Of a DNA stretch of 64,000 nt, positions 44,663-53,545 are shown one piece after another. Each line of letters opens with the position of its first letter. Positions within the stretch are counted from its first letter, which is position 1. The notes beneath the pieces were generated by a model that had not been told where the DNA came from, made no database searches, and worked only from the letters and a program-made list of their open reading frames with translations. The DNA is from Alphaproteobacteria bacterium (lineage in GTDB: Bacteria; Pseudomonadota; Alphaproteobacteria; Rhodobacterales; Rhodobacteraceae): positions 92,354-156,353 of the forward strand of contig JAUHZO010000011.1 of the NCBI GenBank assembly GCA_030425925.1. The letters are read 5' to 3'. A program made the translations under genes and the position numbers.

Positions 44663-45870
44663 TATCCGGGTCTCGTGATGGTGATCTGGGTGACATCACA
44701 ATTACCGCTGCGAAAGGTCGCAGCGCAAGACGCGAGGTAGAAATTCCACATCCGCCGGAACCGGTCGTCGAAGCCCTGCAGCGCCACCTCGTCCCAGCGG
44801 TCGTTGAAGGTTTCGTGCCAGCGGCGCAGGGTCTGGCTGTAGCTGTCGCCGAATTCGATGGAGCGGGCCACGCTGAGCCCGGCGCGCTCGACCTCGGCGC
44901 GCAGCGCGCCGGGGCTGGGCAGCATGCCGCCCGGGAAGATGTATTTCTGGATGAAGTCCACCCCGCGGCGATAGACCTCCCAGCGCCGTTCCTGCACCGT
45001 GATGATCTGCAGCGTCGCATTGGCCCCGGGCTTGAGCCGCTCGCGCACTGTGTCGAAATAGGTGGGCCAGTATTTCTCGCCCACCGCCTCGAACATCTCG
45101 ATCGAGGCGATGCCGTCATAGGTGCCGGTCTCGTCGCGGTAATCCTGCAGCTTCAGCGTCACCCGGTCCGACAGGTCGGCCCGGGCGATGCGGTCCTGCG
45201 CGTAATCGTACTGCGCCTGGCTGATGGTCAGCCCGGTCACCCGCAGACCGCGTTCGCGCGCGGCATATTCGGCAAAGCCGCCCCAGCCGCAGCCGATCTC
45301 GAGCACGTGATCCCCCGGCTTGGCCCCCATCTGGTCCACCATCGAGGCGTATTTGGCGATCTGCGCCTTTTCCAGGCTTTCCTGCCCGGTCTCGAACAGG
45401 GCCGAGGAATAGGTCATCGTCTCGTCAAGCCACAGCCCGTAGAAATCGTTGCCAAGGTCATAATGGTGCGCGATGTTGCGCCGGGCCTGACGGCGGGAAT
45501 TGGATTGCAGCCAGAACCGCAGCCTTTCGTAGGTGCGCACCAGGCCCAGGCCGGGGAAGCCGTCGAAGATGACGTCATTGTCGGCATGCACCAGATCCAT
45601 GAAGGCCATCAGGTCGGGGGTGGACCACCAGCCATCGACATAGGCTTCGCAAAACCCCAGATCGCCCTCGCGGATCAGGCGGGCGAACAGGTCGGGATTG
45701 TGGATGTGCAACTCTGCCACCGGGCCGGGATTGCGCGCTTCGGCCCGAAAGCGCCGCCCGTCGGGCAGCACGAAATCCAGCAGGCCGCGGTTCATCTCGC
45801 ACGCCATGTCGAAGACCTGCGCAAAATAGCGCGGCAGGCCGGTCTGGTTGTCGGTGGTTGTCAGGATCAT
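44662..45870 (-). CDS. cfa: cyclopropane-fatty-acyl-phospholipid synthase
   Basis: Cfa adds a methylene from S-adenosylmethionine to cis double bonds of membrane lipids, protecting membranes under stress. The 402-residue protein has NIAHHYDLGNDFYGLWLDET, the SAM loop HVLEIGCGWGGFAEYAA, SIEMFEAVGEKYWPTYF and QKYIFPGGMLPS. It lies 97 bp after the photolyase gene and joins trgA by TAATG. Cfa and photolyase genes belong to the singlet-oxygen RpoE response in Rhodobacter; I did not find a convincing RpoE promoter here. Confidence 0.94.
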   Translation of the reverse strand: MILTTTDNQTGLPRYFAQVFDMACEMNRGLLDFVLPDGRRFRAEARNPGPVAELHIHNPDLFARLIREGDLGFCEAYVDGWWSTPDLMAFMDLVHADNDVIFDGFPGLGLVRTYERLRFWLQSNSRRQARRNIAHHYDLGNDFYGLWLDETMTYSSALFETGQESLEKAQIAKYASMVDQMGAKPGDHVLEIGCGWGGFAEYAARERGLRVTGLTISQAQYDYAQDRIARADLSDRVTLKLQDYRDETGTYDGIASIEMFEAVGEKYWPTYFDTVRERLKPGANATLQIITVQERRWEVYRRGVDFIQKYIFPGGMLPSPGALRAEVERAGLSVARSIEFGDSYSQTLRRWHETFNDRWDEVALQGFDDRFRRMWNFYLASCAATFRSGNCDVTQITITRPG

Positions 45871-45967
45871 GCCCGGCCTTTCATGGATGTCGCGCGGCTG
45901 ACAGGCTAAGGCCCGTCAGGTGCGGCGAACAAGCGTTAACTGTTTGCGGTCTCGTTCATTGTGTCCG

Positions 45968-47389
45968 TCAGAACCCGCGCGCGGCGTAGGCGTCGAGCGC
46001 GCGCTTGCGCCCTTCGTCCACCGCCACCACCGGGGCGGGATAGGGATCGTCGGGCGACAGCCCCCAACTGCGCGGCACGGCGTCGAAATAGGACAGCGCG
46101 TCGGCCGAGGGCTGACGCCGGCCCTCGGCGATCCAGCGATCCAGGTACACCCGGCGCGGATCGAATTTCGTGGCCTGTGTCAGCGGGTTGAACACACGGA
46201 AATAGGGCGCCGCATCCGGGCCGGAGCCCGCCGCCCATTGCCAGCCCATGGCGTTCGAGGCCGGATCCCAGTCGGTCAGGCAGTCCTCGAACCAGCGCAG
46301 CCCCAGTTGCCAATGCGTCAGAAGGTGCTTGGTCAGGTAGGAGGCGACGATCATCCGCGCCCGGTTGTGCATCCGCCCGGTGACATACATCTCGCGCAAG
46401 CCCGAATCCACCAGCGGCACACCGGTGCGCCCGCGCTGCCAGGCGCGCAGCTCCGGGGCGTCAGGATCGGTGGACCAGGCAAAGGCGTCCCAGTCGGGTT
46501 TCCAGTTGCCGCTCAGCAGATGCGGGGTGTGCCACATCAGGTGATAGGCAAAGTCGCGCCAGACCAGTTCTTTCAGAAAGGTTTCGGCCCCTGCCTTGCC
46601 CTCGGCCATCGCGCGCTGCCCGGCATGCCAGCAGGTGGCCGGGCTGATCTCGCCCAGGCTGAGATGCTCGCTGAGCCCCGAGGTGCCGTCCTCGCCCGGC
46701 AGATCGCGCCGCGTGGCATAGTCGGCGATCCCCCTGGCCACGAACCGCTCCAGCCGCGCCTGCGCGGCGGCCTCGCCCGGGTCCACATGGGCGCGCACCA
46801 CCGCTGCCCCCCGCTGCATGGCGCGGCCCAGTTGCCAGCTGTCCAGCGCCTCGCTGTCGGGCCAGGCCTGAGGCGCGGTCAGGCGCTGCGGGGCGGGCCG
46901 GGGCTCTGGCACCTCGCGGCTGCGCACCGACTTCCAGAACGGGGTGTAGACCTTGTAGAACCCGCCCTGCCCGGTCTCGACGCTCCACGGCTCGAACAGC
47001 ACATGACCGGGGAAGCTTTGCGCGTCCCGCCCGTCCGCCTTCAGCGCCGCCTTGACCGCGGTGTCGCGGGCAACGCCCTCGGGATCATAGGCGCGCTGCC
47101 ACCACACCGCGCCCGCCCCGGTCTCGGCCACAAGCCGGGCGATCCGGTCCTGCGCCGGGCCCGATCTCAGGATCAGCCGCGACCCGCGCGCCGCCAGCGC
47201 CGCGGCAAGCGCCTCCAGCCCCAGACCCAGCCGCCATTTCGGGGCGGCCCCCAGCCCGTCCACCGACGCATCGCGCACAAAGACCGGGATCACCGGCCGC
47301 CCCGTCTGCGCCGCCGCGCACAGCGCCGCGTGATCCGCAAGACGCAGGTCGCGCCGGATCCAGACGAGGATGGGGGAAGTGTCGCGCAT
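45968..47389 (-). CDS. phrB: deoxyribodipyrimidine photolyase, CPD class I
   Basis: Photolyase repairs UV-made cyclobutane dimers with blue light and FAD. The 473-residue protein has PILVWIRRDLRLADHAALCA at the antenna domain. The FAD domain has WRDFAYHLMWHTPHLL, TGVPLVDSGLREMYVTGRMH, NRARMIVASYLTKHLL and GWQWAAGSGPDAAPYFRVFN. I start at ATG 47389 with GGAG upstream; a GTG 30 bp earlier is possible. It heads the minus-strand series that leads into cfa and the trg genes, fitting a light/oxidative stress block. Confidence 0.93.
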   Translation of the reverse strand: MRDTSPILVWIRRDLRLADHAALCAAAQTGRPVIPVFVRDASVDGLGAAPKWRLGLGLEALAAALAARGSRLILRSGPAQDRIARLVAETGAGAVWWQRAYDPEGVARDTAVKAALKADGRDAQSFPGHVLFEPWSVETGQGGFYKVYTPFWKSVRSREVPEPRPAPQRLTAPQAWPDSEALDSWQLGRAMQRGAAVVRAHVDPGEAAAQARLERFVARGIADYATRRDLPGEDGTSGLSEHLSLGEISPATCWHAGQRAMAEGKAGAETFLKELVWRDFAYHLMWHTPHLLSGNWKPDWDAFAWSTDPDAPELRAWQRGRTGVPLVDSGLREMYVTGRMHNRARMIVASYLTKHLLTHWQLGLRWFEDCLTDWDPASNAMGWQWAAGSGPDAAPYFRVFNPLTQATKFDPRRVYLDRWIAEGRRQPSADALSYFDAVPRSWGLSPDDPYPAPVVAVDEGRKRALDAYAARGF

Positions 47390-47495
47390 CAGGCGGGCTC
47401 CGTCGGTCTTCGGCGGCACAAGCTAGGCCGTTGTGGCGAAGGTCAAACGGAAATGCCTTTCAGGCAGGAGGTTTGCGCAAGGCCCCACCCCGGGG

Positions 47496-48695
47496 CTAGA
47501 GCACCGCGTCCAGCGCGTCGACCAGCTTGGCGACCTCGGCCTCGGACGTGTAGTGCACGAAGGACAGGCGCAGCACGCCACGCTCGGCCTCCACCCCCAT
47601 GGCCTGCAGCGCACGCACCGCGTAGAAATCGCCGCCGCCCGCCATGATGCCGTGCCCGGCCAGATCGGCCGCCACCGCTTCGCCCGGGCGGTTCAGCGCC
47701 AGCGCCACGGTGGGTGCCCGGAGGTGCGCCTCTGACGGGCCGATGAGCCGAACCGCATTGCGGGTCTTCACCGCGTCCAGAAGCGGCTGCAGCAGCCGCA
47801 CCTCGTGCCCGCGCATCAGGTCGTGCACCTCGGCAGCGGCGCAGCCGTGATGGCCCGCCAGCGTCTCGACATAATCCACCATGCCCGCACAGGCCGCGAC
47901 CTGGGCATGATCGGGCCCGGCCGGGGTGAACCGCTTGGGCAGGGACGCGGCGTTGAAGGAATGGCCCTGGTTCGGCAGCGCCTCTGCCAGCGCGCGGCGG
48001 ATCACCATGATGCCCTGATGCGGGCCATAGGTCTTGTAGGACGAGAACAGGTAGATATCCGCCCCCATCGCGCCCACATCGGGAAAGCCGTGCGGCGCAT
48101 AGGACACGCCGTCGACGCAGACAAAGGCCCCCGCCGCATGGGCCAGCGCGGTGATCTCGACCACCGGATTGATCTCGCCCACCACGTTCGAGCAATGCGG
48201 AAAGCACACCAGACGGACCTTTTCGTCCAGCAGATCCTCCAGATCCGCAGGGTCCAGATGACCGCTGTCGGGATCCATGCGCCATTCGCGGATCTCGAAC
48301 CCTTCGTCCGCCAGCCGCCGCCAGGGGCCGGAATTGGCCTCGTGATCCTGGTTGGTGACGATGATGGCCTCGCCCGGGGCCATGAAGCGGCGGAAGGCCT
48401 GGGCCAGCACATAGGTGTTCTGCGTGGTCGAGGGGCCAAAGCTCAACTCGTCCCCGGCCACGCCCAGAAGAGCGGCCAGCCGGCTGCGCGCCTCGTCCAT
48501 CTCCTCGCCGCCCAGCCGGGAGGCGTCATAGGGCGCATAGGGCTGGACCTTGCGCTCGCGGTAAAAGCGCGTCAGCCGGTCGATCACCGCCCCGCAGGCA
48601 TAGGACCCGCCGGCATTTTCAAAGAAGGCCTGCCCCTGCAGCGCGGGCTGCGCAAAAGCCGGAAACTGCGCCCGGACAAACTCCACATCCAGCAT
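47496..48695 (-). CDS. class V aminotransferase-fold PLP enzyme (cysteine desulfurase-like)
   Basis: This 399-residue PLP protein has FFENAGGSYACGAVIDRL, FGPSTTQNTYVLAQAF, the PLP-holding CVDGVSYAPHGFPDV and the lysine site FSSYKTYGPHQGIMV. It resembles the SufS/NifS and isopenicillin-epimerase subgroup. The catalytic Cys loop of cysteine desulfurases is not evident near the C-terminus (ALQAMGVEAERGVLRLSF), so desulfurase activity is doubtful. It is monocistronic, between the photolyase and BCCT genes. Confidence 0.83.
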   Translation of the reverse strand: MLDVEFVRAQFPAFAQPALQGQAFFENAGGSYACGAVIDRLTRFYRERKVQPYAPYDASRLGGEEMDEARSRLAALLGVAGDELSFGPSTTQNTYVLAQAFRRFMAPGEAIIVTNQDHEANSGPWRRLADEGFEIREWRMDPDSGHLDPADLEDLLDEKVRLVCFPHCSNVVGEINPVVEITALAHAAGAFVCVDGVSYAPHGFPDVGAMGADIYLFSSYKTYGPHQGIMVIRRALAEALPNQGHSFNAASLPKRFTPAGPDHAQVAACAGMVDYVETLAGHHGCAAAEVHDLMRGHEVRLLQPLLDAVKTRNAVRLIGPSEAHLRAPTVALALNRPGEAVAADLAGHGIMAGGGDFYAVRALQAMGVEAERGVLRLSFVHYTSEAEVAKLVDALDAVL

Positions 48696-48786
48696 GGTAC
48701 CTCTCCCTTACCCCACATCGCCGCCAATGAACCCGCCTCGGGCGACGCGGTCAAGCCGCCTGCTGTGTCAGCTGCCCGCAACGGCA

Positions 48787-48818
48787 ACAGGGCGCGCCAG
48801 AGGCCCGGCGCGCCCTGT
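48787..48818 (-). terminator. hairpin downstream of the BCCT gene
   Basis: A perfect 12-bp stem (ACAGGGCGCGCC / GGCGCGCCCTGT) with an 8-nt loop begins 22 bp after the transporter stop codon. No U run follows. Confidence 0.65.
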
Positions 48819-48839
48819 CCCGGTGCTTTCAGCCTGCGT

Positions 48840-50489
48840 TCAGCTGTGCTGACGCTCGGCCACAAGCCCCTTCCAGATCGCCCAGCACATCAAGAGCAGG
48901 ACAATCGTGAACGGCAGCCCGGTCGAGATCACCATGGCCTGCAGCGAGGTCAGGCCGCCGCCGATCAGCAGCGCGATGGCCACCAGCCCCTCGAAGGTGC
49001 ACCAGAACACCCGCTGCGGCACCGGCGCGTCAACCTTGCCACCCGCCGTGATCGTGTCGATCACCAGCGAACCGGAGTCCGACGAGGTGACAAAGAACAC
49101 GATCACCAGGATGATCCCGATGGTCGAGGTGATCGCCGTCAGCGGCAGGCTTTCCAGCATCGCAAACAGCGACAGTTCGGGCTTGTAGGCATCGATCACG
49201 TTGGCCTTGACCAGCGAGGTCTCGGGGTTGGCGATCATGTCGTTGATCGCCGTGCCGCCAAAGACGGCCATCCACAGCACGCAGACAAAGCTGGGGATGA
49301 TCAGCACGCAGATGATGAATTCGCGCACCGTCCGGCCGCGGCTGACGCGGGCGATGAACATGCCCACGAACGGCGACCAGCTGATCCACCAGGCCCAGTA
49401 GAACGCCGTCCAGCCTTCGCGATAACCGTCATCCTCGCGCCCGAACGGGTTCGACAGCGGGATGACCTCGCGCGCATAGGCGCCAAGGCCTGCCACGAAT
49501 TCCGTCAGGATCGCCCCGGCCCCGGCGGTGAACAGCACGAAGACCAGCAGCAGCGCGGCAATCACCATGTTGATCTCGGACAGCACCTTGACCCCGCCAT
49601 CCAGCCCGCGCAGCACCGAAACCAGCGCCACCGCGGTGATCGCCACGATCAGGATCACCTGCACGGTGATGTTGTTGGGCAGACCATAGATGTAGTTGAG
49701 CCCGGCATTGGCCTGCTGCGCCCCTACACCCAGCGAGGTGGCCAGACCGAACAGCGTGGCGAACACCGCCAGCGTGTCGATCAGGTGGCCCCACCAGCCC
49801 CAGACCCGGTCCCCCAGGATCGGGTAAAAGGCCGAGCGGATCGACAGCGGCAGCCCCTTGTTGTAGCTGAACAGCGCCAGCGCCACCACGGCATAGATCG
49901 CCCAGGGGTGCAGCGCCCAGTGATACGAGGTGGCCGCCAGCGCCATGCGCCGCGCCTCCTCGACATTCTCGGCAATCAGCGCGCCGTTCTCGTCAAAGGG
50001 CCGCACCACGCCCAGCGGCTCGTCCCCCCAGGGCGTGCCGAAGTAATAGGCAGGCTCCAGCACACCAAAGAACATCAGGCCGATGCCCATGCCAGCGGCG
50101 AACAGCATCGCGAACCAGCCGGGATAGCCGTAATCCGGCGTCGCCTCCGCCCCGCCCAGCCGGACCGAGCCCATGGGCGTGACGATCAGCAGAAGGCAGA
50201 ACAGCACAAAGACATTTGCCGCCATCAGGAAGAACCAGTCAAAGGTCGATGTCAGCGTCGGCCGCAACCAGCCAAAGAACGTCCCCGCCTGCTCCGGCGC
50301 CAGCAGCGCGTAGACCACGAAGGCCACGACCGACAGGCCGGAAATCAGGAAGACGGGGTTGTGGATGTCCAGCCCGAAGGGCCCGATCTGCGTTTCGATA
50401 TTGTCCTGACCGATCTCGTAATCGGTCTCGATGAGGTCAGAGGCACCCTCGGGTTGCGGTATCCCCTGCGTGTCAGGTGTTTCGGCCAT
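48840..50489 (-). CDS. BCCT-family betaine/choline/carnitine-type transporter
   Basis: This Na+- or H+-coupled importer of quaternary ammonium or sulfonium compounds has 549 residues and twelve helices. It has the glycine motif LFAAGMGIGLMFFGVLEPAY and the aromatic box FYWAWWISWSPFVGMFIARV followed by SRGRT. GMGIG favours sodium-coupled betaine carriers. DMSP is a sulfonium analogue of betaine and enters roseobacters through BCCT carriers. The location beside acuI/dmdA makes DMSP a plausible substrate. It follows uspA by 63 bp on the same strand. Confidence 0.92.
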   Translation of the reverse strand: MAETPDTQGIPQPEGASDLIETDYEIGQDNIETQIGPFGLDIHNPVFLISGLSVVAFVVYALLAPEQAGTFFGWLRPTLTSTFDWFFLMAANVFVLFCLLLIVTPMGSVRLGGAEATPDYGYPGWFAMLFAAGMGIGLMFFGVLEPAYYFGTPWGDEPLGVVRPFDENGALIAENVEEARRMALAATSYHWALHPWAIYAVVALALFSYNKGLPLSIRSAFYPILGDRVWGWWGHLIDTLAVFATLFGLATSLGVGAQQANAGLNYIYGLPNNITVQVILIVAITAVALVSVLRGLDGGVKVLSEINMVIAALLLVFVLFTAGAGAILTEFVAGLGAYAREVIPLSNPFGREDDGYREGWTAFYWAWWISWSPFVGMFIARVSRGRTVREFIICVLIIPSFVCVLWMAVFGGTAINDMIANPETSLVKANVIDAYKPELSLFAMLESLPLTAITSTIGIILVIVFFVTSSDSGSLVIDTITAGGKVDAPVPQRVFWCTFEGLVAIALLIGGGLTSLQAMVISTGLPFTIVLLLMCWAIWKGLVAERQHS

Positions 50490-50552
50490 GTGCGGCCTCC
50501 TTTTGGGTCTTGCGTTTCCTGTTGCCGCGCGCGGGCGCGCGGGCGTCCCGTC

Positions 50553-50966
50553 TCAGCGCACCACCAGCACCGAGACCTTGGCATGCGCCGCCACGGTCCC
50601 GCCATTGGACGGCCAGACGTAATCCGTCAGGTTCGGGATATGGCTGGCCATCACCACAAGATCGGCCCCGGTCTCGTCCACCGCCTTCAGCAGCGTCGGG
50701 TCCAGATCCACCGACGGGTCGTGGCTGGTCACGGCATGCGCCACCGCGGGTATGCCCCGCGCCGCCGCCTGCGCGTCGGCAAAGGCCGCCAGCTTGCCGG
50801 CAAATTCCGCCGGCGTATGCGCAATCGAACTTGGCGTGGCCGCCGCAACGCCGACATAGACGACGTCCGCCCCGTAGTGCTTGGCCAGATCGGCGGCGCA
50901 GGTCAGCGCCCGCTCCAGCCGGTCGGCATGTGCCAGATCCACCGGCACCATGATGCGTTTGAACAT
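50553..50966 (-). CDS. universal stress protein UspA-like
   Basis: This 137-residue Usp domain begins FKRIMVPVDLAHADRLERAL and ends LVVMASHIPNLTDYVWPSNG then VLVVR. The usual ATP motif Gx2Gx9G(S/T) is replaced by ASHIPNLTDY, a subtype common next to osmolyte transporters. In related systems the Usp partner tunes the transporter. ATG 50966 follows GGGAAGGGAG; the longer frame to 51089 is not needed. It is probably co-transcribed with the BCCT gene. Confidence 0.88.
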   Translation of the reverse strand: MFKRIMVPVDLAHADRLERALTCAADLAKHYGADVVYVGVAAATPSSIAHTPAEFAGKLAAFADAQAAARGIPAVAHAVTSHDPSVDLDPTLLKAVDETGADLVVMASHIPNLTDYVWPSNGGTVAAHAKVSVLVVR

Positions 50967-51277
50967 GAAGACTCCCTTCCCTTTGGCCGACAGACACCGC
51001 CCCTCGCGCGGGGGCGTCCTGCCGGTTCGTGGTTGGTTGAAGGTGCGCCACCCGGCGCGCCTTGGGGAAGAGCCTAGCCCGGAACGCATCCGGGATACAA
51101 ACAGGAGCGGCAGGAAAGGTCGAAAAACGACAGGCTGGCCCCGCGGTAAATCTATGTTTTATTGAATGTTTCCGCAGGGCCTGGCAGAAAATGTCGCTTT
51201 TCGGCCAGACCCCGGCGCTTTTGTAACAATCAGGTGACCTGCCCGGCCGCACCCGCCGGGCAGGCCCGGTCGCGGCC
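50967..51277. other. 311-bp spacer between acuI and uspA
   Basis: No gene is seen. It holds the hairpin listed at 51238-51264 and an AT-richer patch at about 51147-51175 that may contain the usp promoter reading left. I could not fix its -35 and -10. Confidence 0.5.
51238..51264 (-). terminator. hairpin downstream of acuI
   Basis: A perfect 10-bp stem (CCTGCCCGGC / GCCGGGCAGG) with a 7-nt loop lies 13 bp past the acuI stop. No U tract is present. Confidence 0.6.
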
Positions 51278-52264
51278 TCAGGCGTTCACATCCACCACGA
51301 CACGGCCCTTGACCTGGCCCTTGAGGATATCCGCGCCCAGCTGCGGCAGATCACCCAGCGTCGCGGGCCGGATCATCGCCTCCAGCTTGTCCTGCGGCAG
51401 ATCCCGTGCAATCCGCTCCCAGGCGCGGACGCGATTGTCATATGGCTGCATGACGCTGTCGATGCCCAGCAGGTTCACGCCGCGCAGCAGGAACGGCACC
51501 ACGGTGGCGGGCAGCCCCGCACCACCCGCAAGACCCACGGCGGCGACCGACGCCCCGTACATCATCTGCCCCAGCACCCGCGCCAGCATCGCGCCGCCCA
51601 CCGCATCGACACAGCCGCCCCAGCGCTCGCTTTCCAGCGGGCGCTTGACCGTCTCGTTGATCTCCCCGCGCGCCACGATCTCGGTCGCGCCCAGCCCGCG
51701 CAGGTAATCCTCGGTCTCCGGCCGCCCGGTCACCGCCGCCACCTTGTGCCCCAGCTTCGACAGGATCGCCGTCGCCACCGAACCCACGCCGCCCGCGGCC
51801 CCCGTCACCAGCACCGGCCCGTCCTTGATGCCGTGATCCTCCAGCGCCATCACCGCCAGCATCGCGGTGAACCCGGCGGTGCCCACCGCCATGGCCATGC
51901 GCGTGTCCAGCCCCTGGGGCAGCGGCACCAGCATGTCGGCCTTCACCCGCGCCTTCTGCGCATAGCCACCCCAGCGGTTCTCCCCCACGCGCCAGCCGGT
52001 CAGCACAACCTTGTCCCCGGGCTTGTAACGCGCATCCTCCGACGCCTCCACCGTCCCGGCAAAGTCGATCCCCGGCACATGCGGCCAGCTCCGCACCAGC
52101 CCGCCGCCCGGCCCGATGCACAGCCCGTCCTTGTAGTTCACCGTGGAATACTCCACCGCCACCAGCACCTCGCCCTCGGGCAGCTGGTCCACGCCGATCT
52201 GCGACACCGCCGCCGACGTCTTGCCGCTCTCGTCGTCCTTCGTCACCACCAATGCGTTGAACAT
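51278..52264 (-). CDS. acuI: acryloyl-CoA reductase AcuI
   Basis: AcuI reduces acryloyl-CoA to propionyl-CoA with NADPH, disposing of the toxic product of DMSP breakdown. The 328-residue zinc-free MDR protein begins MFNALVVTKDDESGKTSAAV and has YSTVNYKDGLCI, VPGIDFAGTVEAS, and the dinucleotide loop VLVTGAAGGVGSVATAIL with TGRPETEDYLRGLGA. This agrees with YhdH/AcuI. ATG 52264 has GAGGGG upstream. It lies 103 bp after dmdA on the same strand, the common roseobacter order, with a hairpin between them. Confidence 0.92.
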   Translation of the reverse strand: MFNALVVTKDDESGKTSAAVSQIGVDQLPEGEVLVAVEYSTVNYKDGLCIGPGGGLVRSWPHVPGIDFAGTVEASEDARYKPGDKVVLTGWRVGENRWGGYAQKARVKADMLVPLPQGLDTRMAMAVGTAGFTAMLAVMALEDHGIKDGPVLVTGAAGGVGSVATAILSKLGHKVAAVTGRPETEDYLRGLGATEIVARGEINETVKRPLESERWGGCVDAVGGAMLARVLGQMMYGASVAAVGLAGGAGLPATVVPFLLRGVNLLGIDSVMQPYDNRVRAWERIARDLPQDKLEAMIRPATLGDLPQLGADILKGQVKGRVVVDVNA

Positions 52265-52296
52265 CGTCTTTCCCCTCATCTGCAGAGCCAGCCCCC

Positions 52297-52352
52297 TGCT
52301 TCTTCTTGGTCAAAATACCTCGGGGAGCGCGAGGGGCCGGCCCCTCGCTCCC
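52297..52352 (-). terminator. terminator between dmdA and acuI
   Basis: An 18-bp perfect palindrome (52330-52347), extended by GGGAG and CTCCC, is followed on the minus strand by AGGTATTTTGACCAAGAAGA. The hairpin plus TATTTT looks like a working terminator. A like tail occurs after gntR at 56397. Confidence 0.72.
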
Positions 52353-52367
52353 GCACGTCTCACGTGC

Positions 52368-53470
52368 TCAGAGCCAGAAGCTCTCGCGCACCCGCGCCAC
52401 ACGCCGCCCCTCCGGCGTCTCCACATGCAGCTCGGTCCCGTCGTCCCAATGCGTCATGCGCACCATGCCGATGGCCACGCCACAGCCGAAATCCGGCGAC
52501 CAGGCCGCGCTCGACACATGGCCCACCTTCTTCTCCCCGGCCATCAGCGGCCACAGCCGGTCGCAGCCCGGCAGCGCATCGCCTGCGATCTCGATCGCCC
52601 GGATCTGGCGCACCGGACCTTCCTGCGCCACCCGCAGCAACGCATCGCGGCCCACGCAACCGATGGCAGTCTGGGTGTTGCAGAACCGGCCCAGACCACA
52701 TTCATGCGGCGTGTTGCGCCGGTCCATGTCATTGCCATAAGACAACAGCCCGCCCTCGATGCGCTCGATCAGGTTGGGACAGCCCGCCCGGATGTCATGC
52801 GGCGCGCCGGCCTCCATCAGCGCGTTCCAGAGCGGCATGCCCAGGTCCGCCCCCTCCACGTAGATCTCGAAGCCACCCTGCTTGGAATAGCCCGACCGCG
52901 CGATCACCAGCCCGCGGCCGTGGAAATCGAACAGGCCGAAACGGAAGAACCGGATGTCGCGCACCGCGTCACCGAACAGCGCCGCCATCACGTCGTCGGC
53001 CTTCGGCCCCTGCACCGCCAGCGGCGACACGTCGGGTTCGTCCACCAGCACATCCAGACGATAGCCATAGGCGATCCCCTTGACCCAGAACAGCAGATCG
53101 CTGTCGGCCACGGAAATCCACCAGCGGTCCTCGGCCAGCTTCACCACCACCGGGTCGTTCATCATCCCGCCGGTCTCGTCCACGATGGGCATGTAGTAAC
53201 ACTGCCCCGGCAACATGCCGCGCAGATCCCGCGGCGTCAGCATCTGCACCAGCCGGCCGGCATCGGGCCCGCGGATCTCCACCTGGCGCTCGCAGGCCAC
53301 GTCCCAAAGCTGCACCGCCGCCTTGAGATGGTGGTAATCCTCCTGCACCGACCGGAACACCGTCGGCAGGAGCATGTGGTTATACACCGTGTATCCACTG
53401 ACCCCGGCCGCCTCGACCCCGTCGGAAAAGGGGTGCGCCGCAACCGGCGGGACAATCCGATCTGTACCAT
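52368..53470 (-). pseudogene. dmdA: dimethylsulfoniopropionate demethylase, broken by a one-base frameshift
   Basis: DmdA moves a methyl group from DMSP to tetrahydrofolate. The long frame (53387 to the stop) has VYNHMLLPTVFRSVQEDYHH, GQCYYMPIVDETGGMMNDPV, IARSGYSKQGGFEIYVEG, AGCPNLIERIEGGLLSYGND and HVSSAAWSPDFGCG, all DmdA-specific. The true N-terminus MVQIGLSRRLRRTPF lies in another frame from ATG 53470. One base is missing in the A4 run 53426-53429 (T4 on the coding strand); a fifth restores SDGVEAAGVSGYTV and a 367-residue enzyme. It is either a real lesion, a slippage-switched gene or a sequencing error. No other decay is visible, so I would not assume loss of function. Confidence 0.9.
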
Positions 53471-53545
53471 GTCTCTACCTTCGTTCGACGCGGTTTGCGG
53501 GATGGCGGGCGGGGCGATGGGCGTCAGCCCGAGCGCCGGACGTCA

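Noticed and set aside
45871..45967. RpoE-type promoter before cfa
   Set aside because: I looked for the Rhodobacter TGATCC -35 element and found none; only the genomic pairing with the photolyase gene suggests RpoE control.
47805..51077. 1090-residue plus-strand open frame
   Set aside because: It lies antisense to the aminotransferase-like, BCCT and usp genes and is rich in His/Arg/Gln/Pro, the pattern of a high-GC shadow frame.
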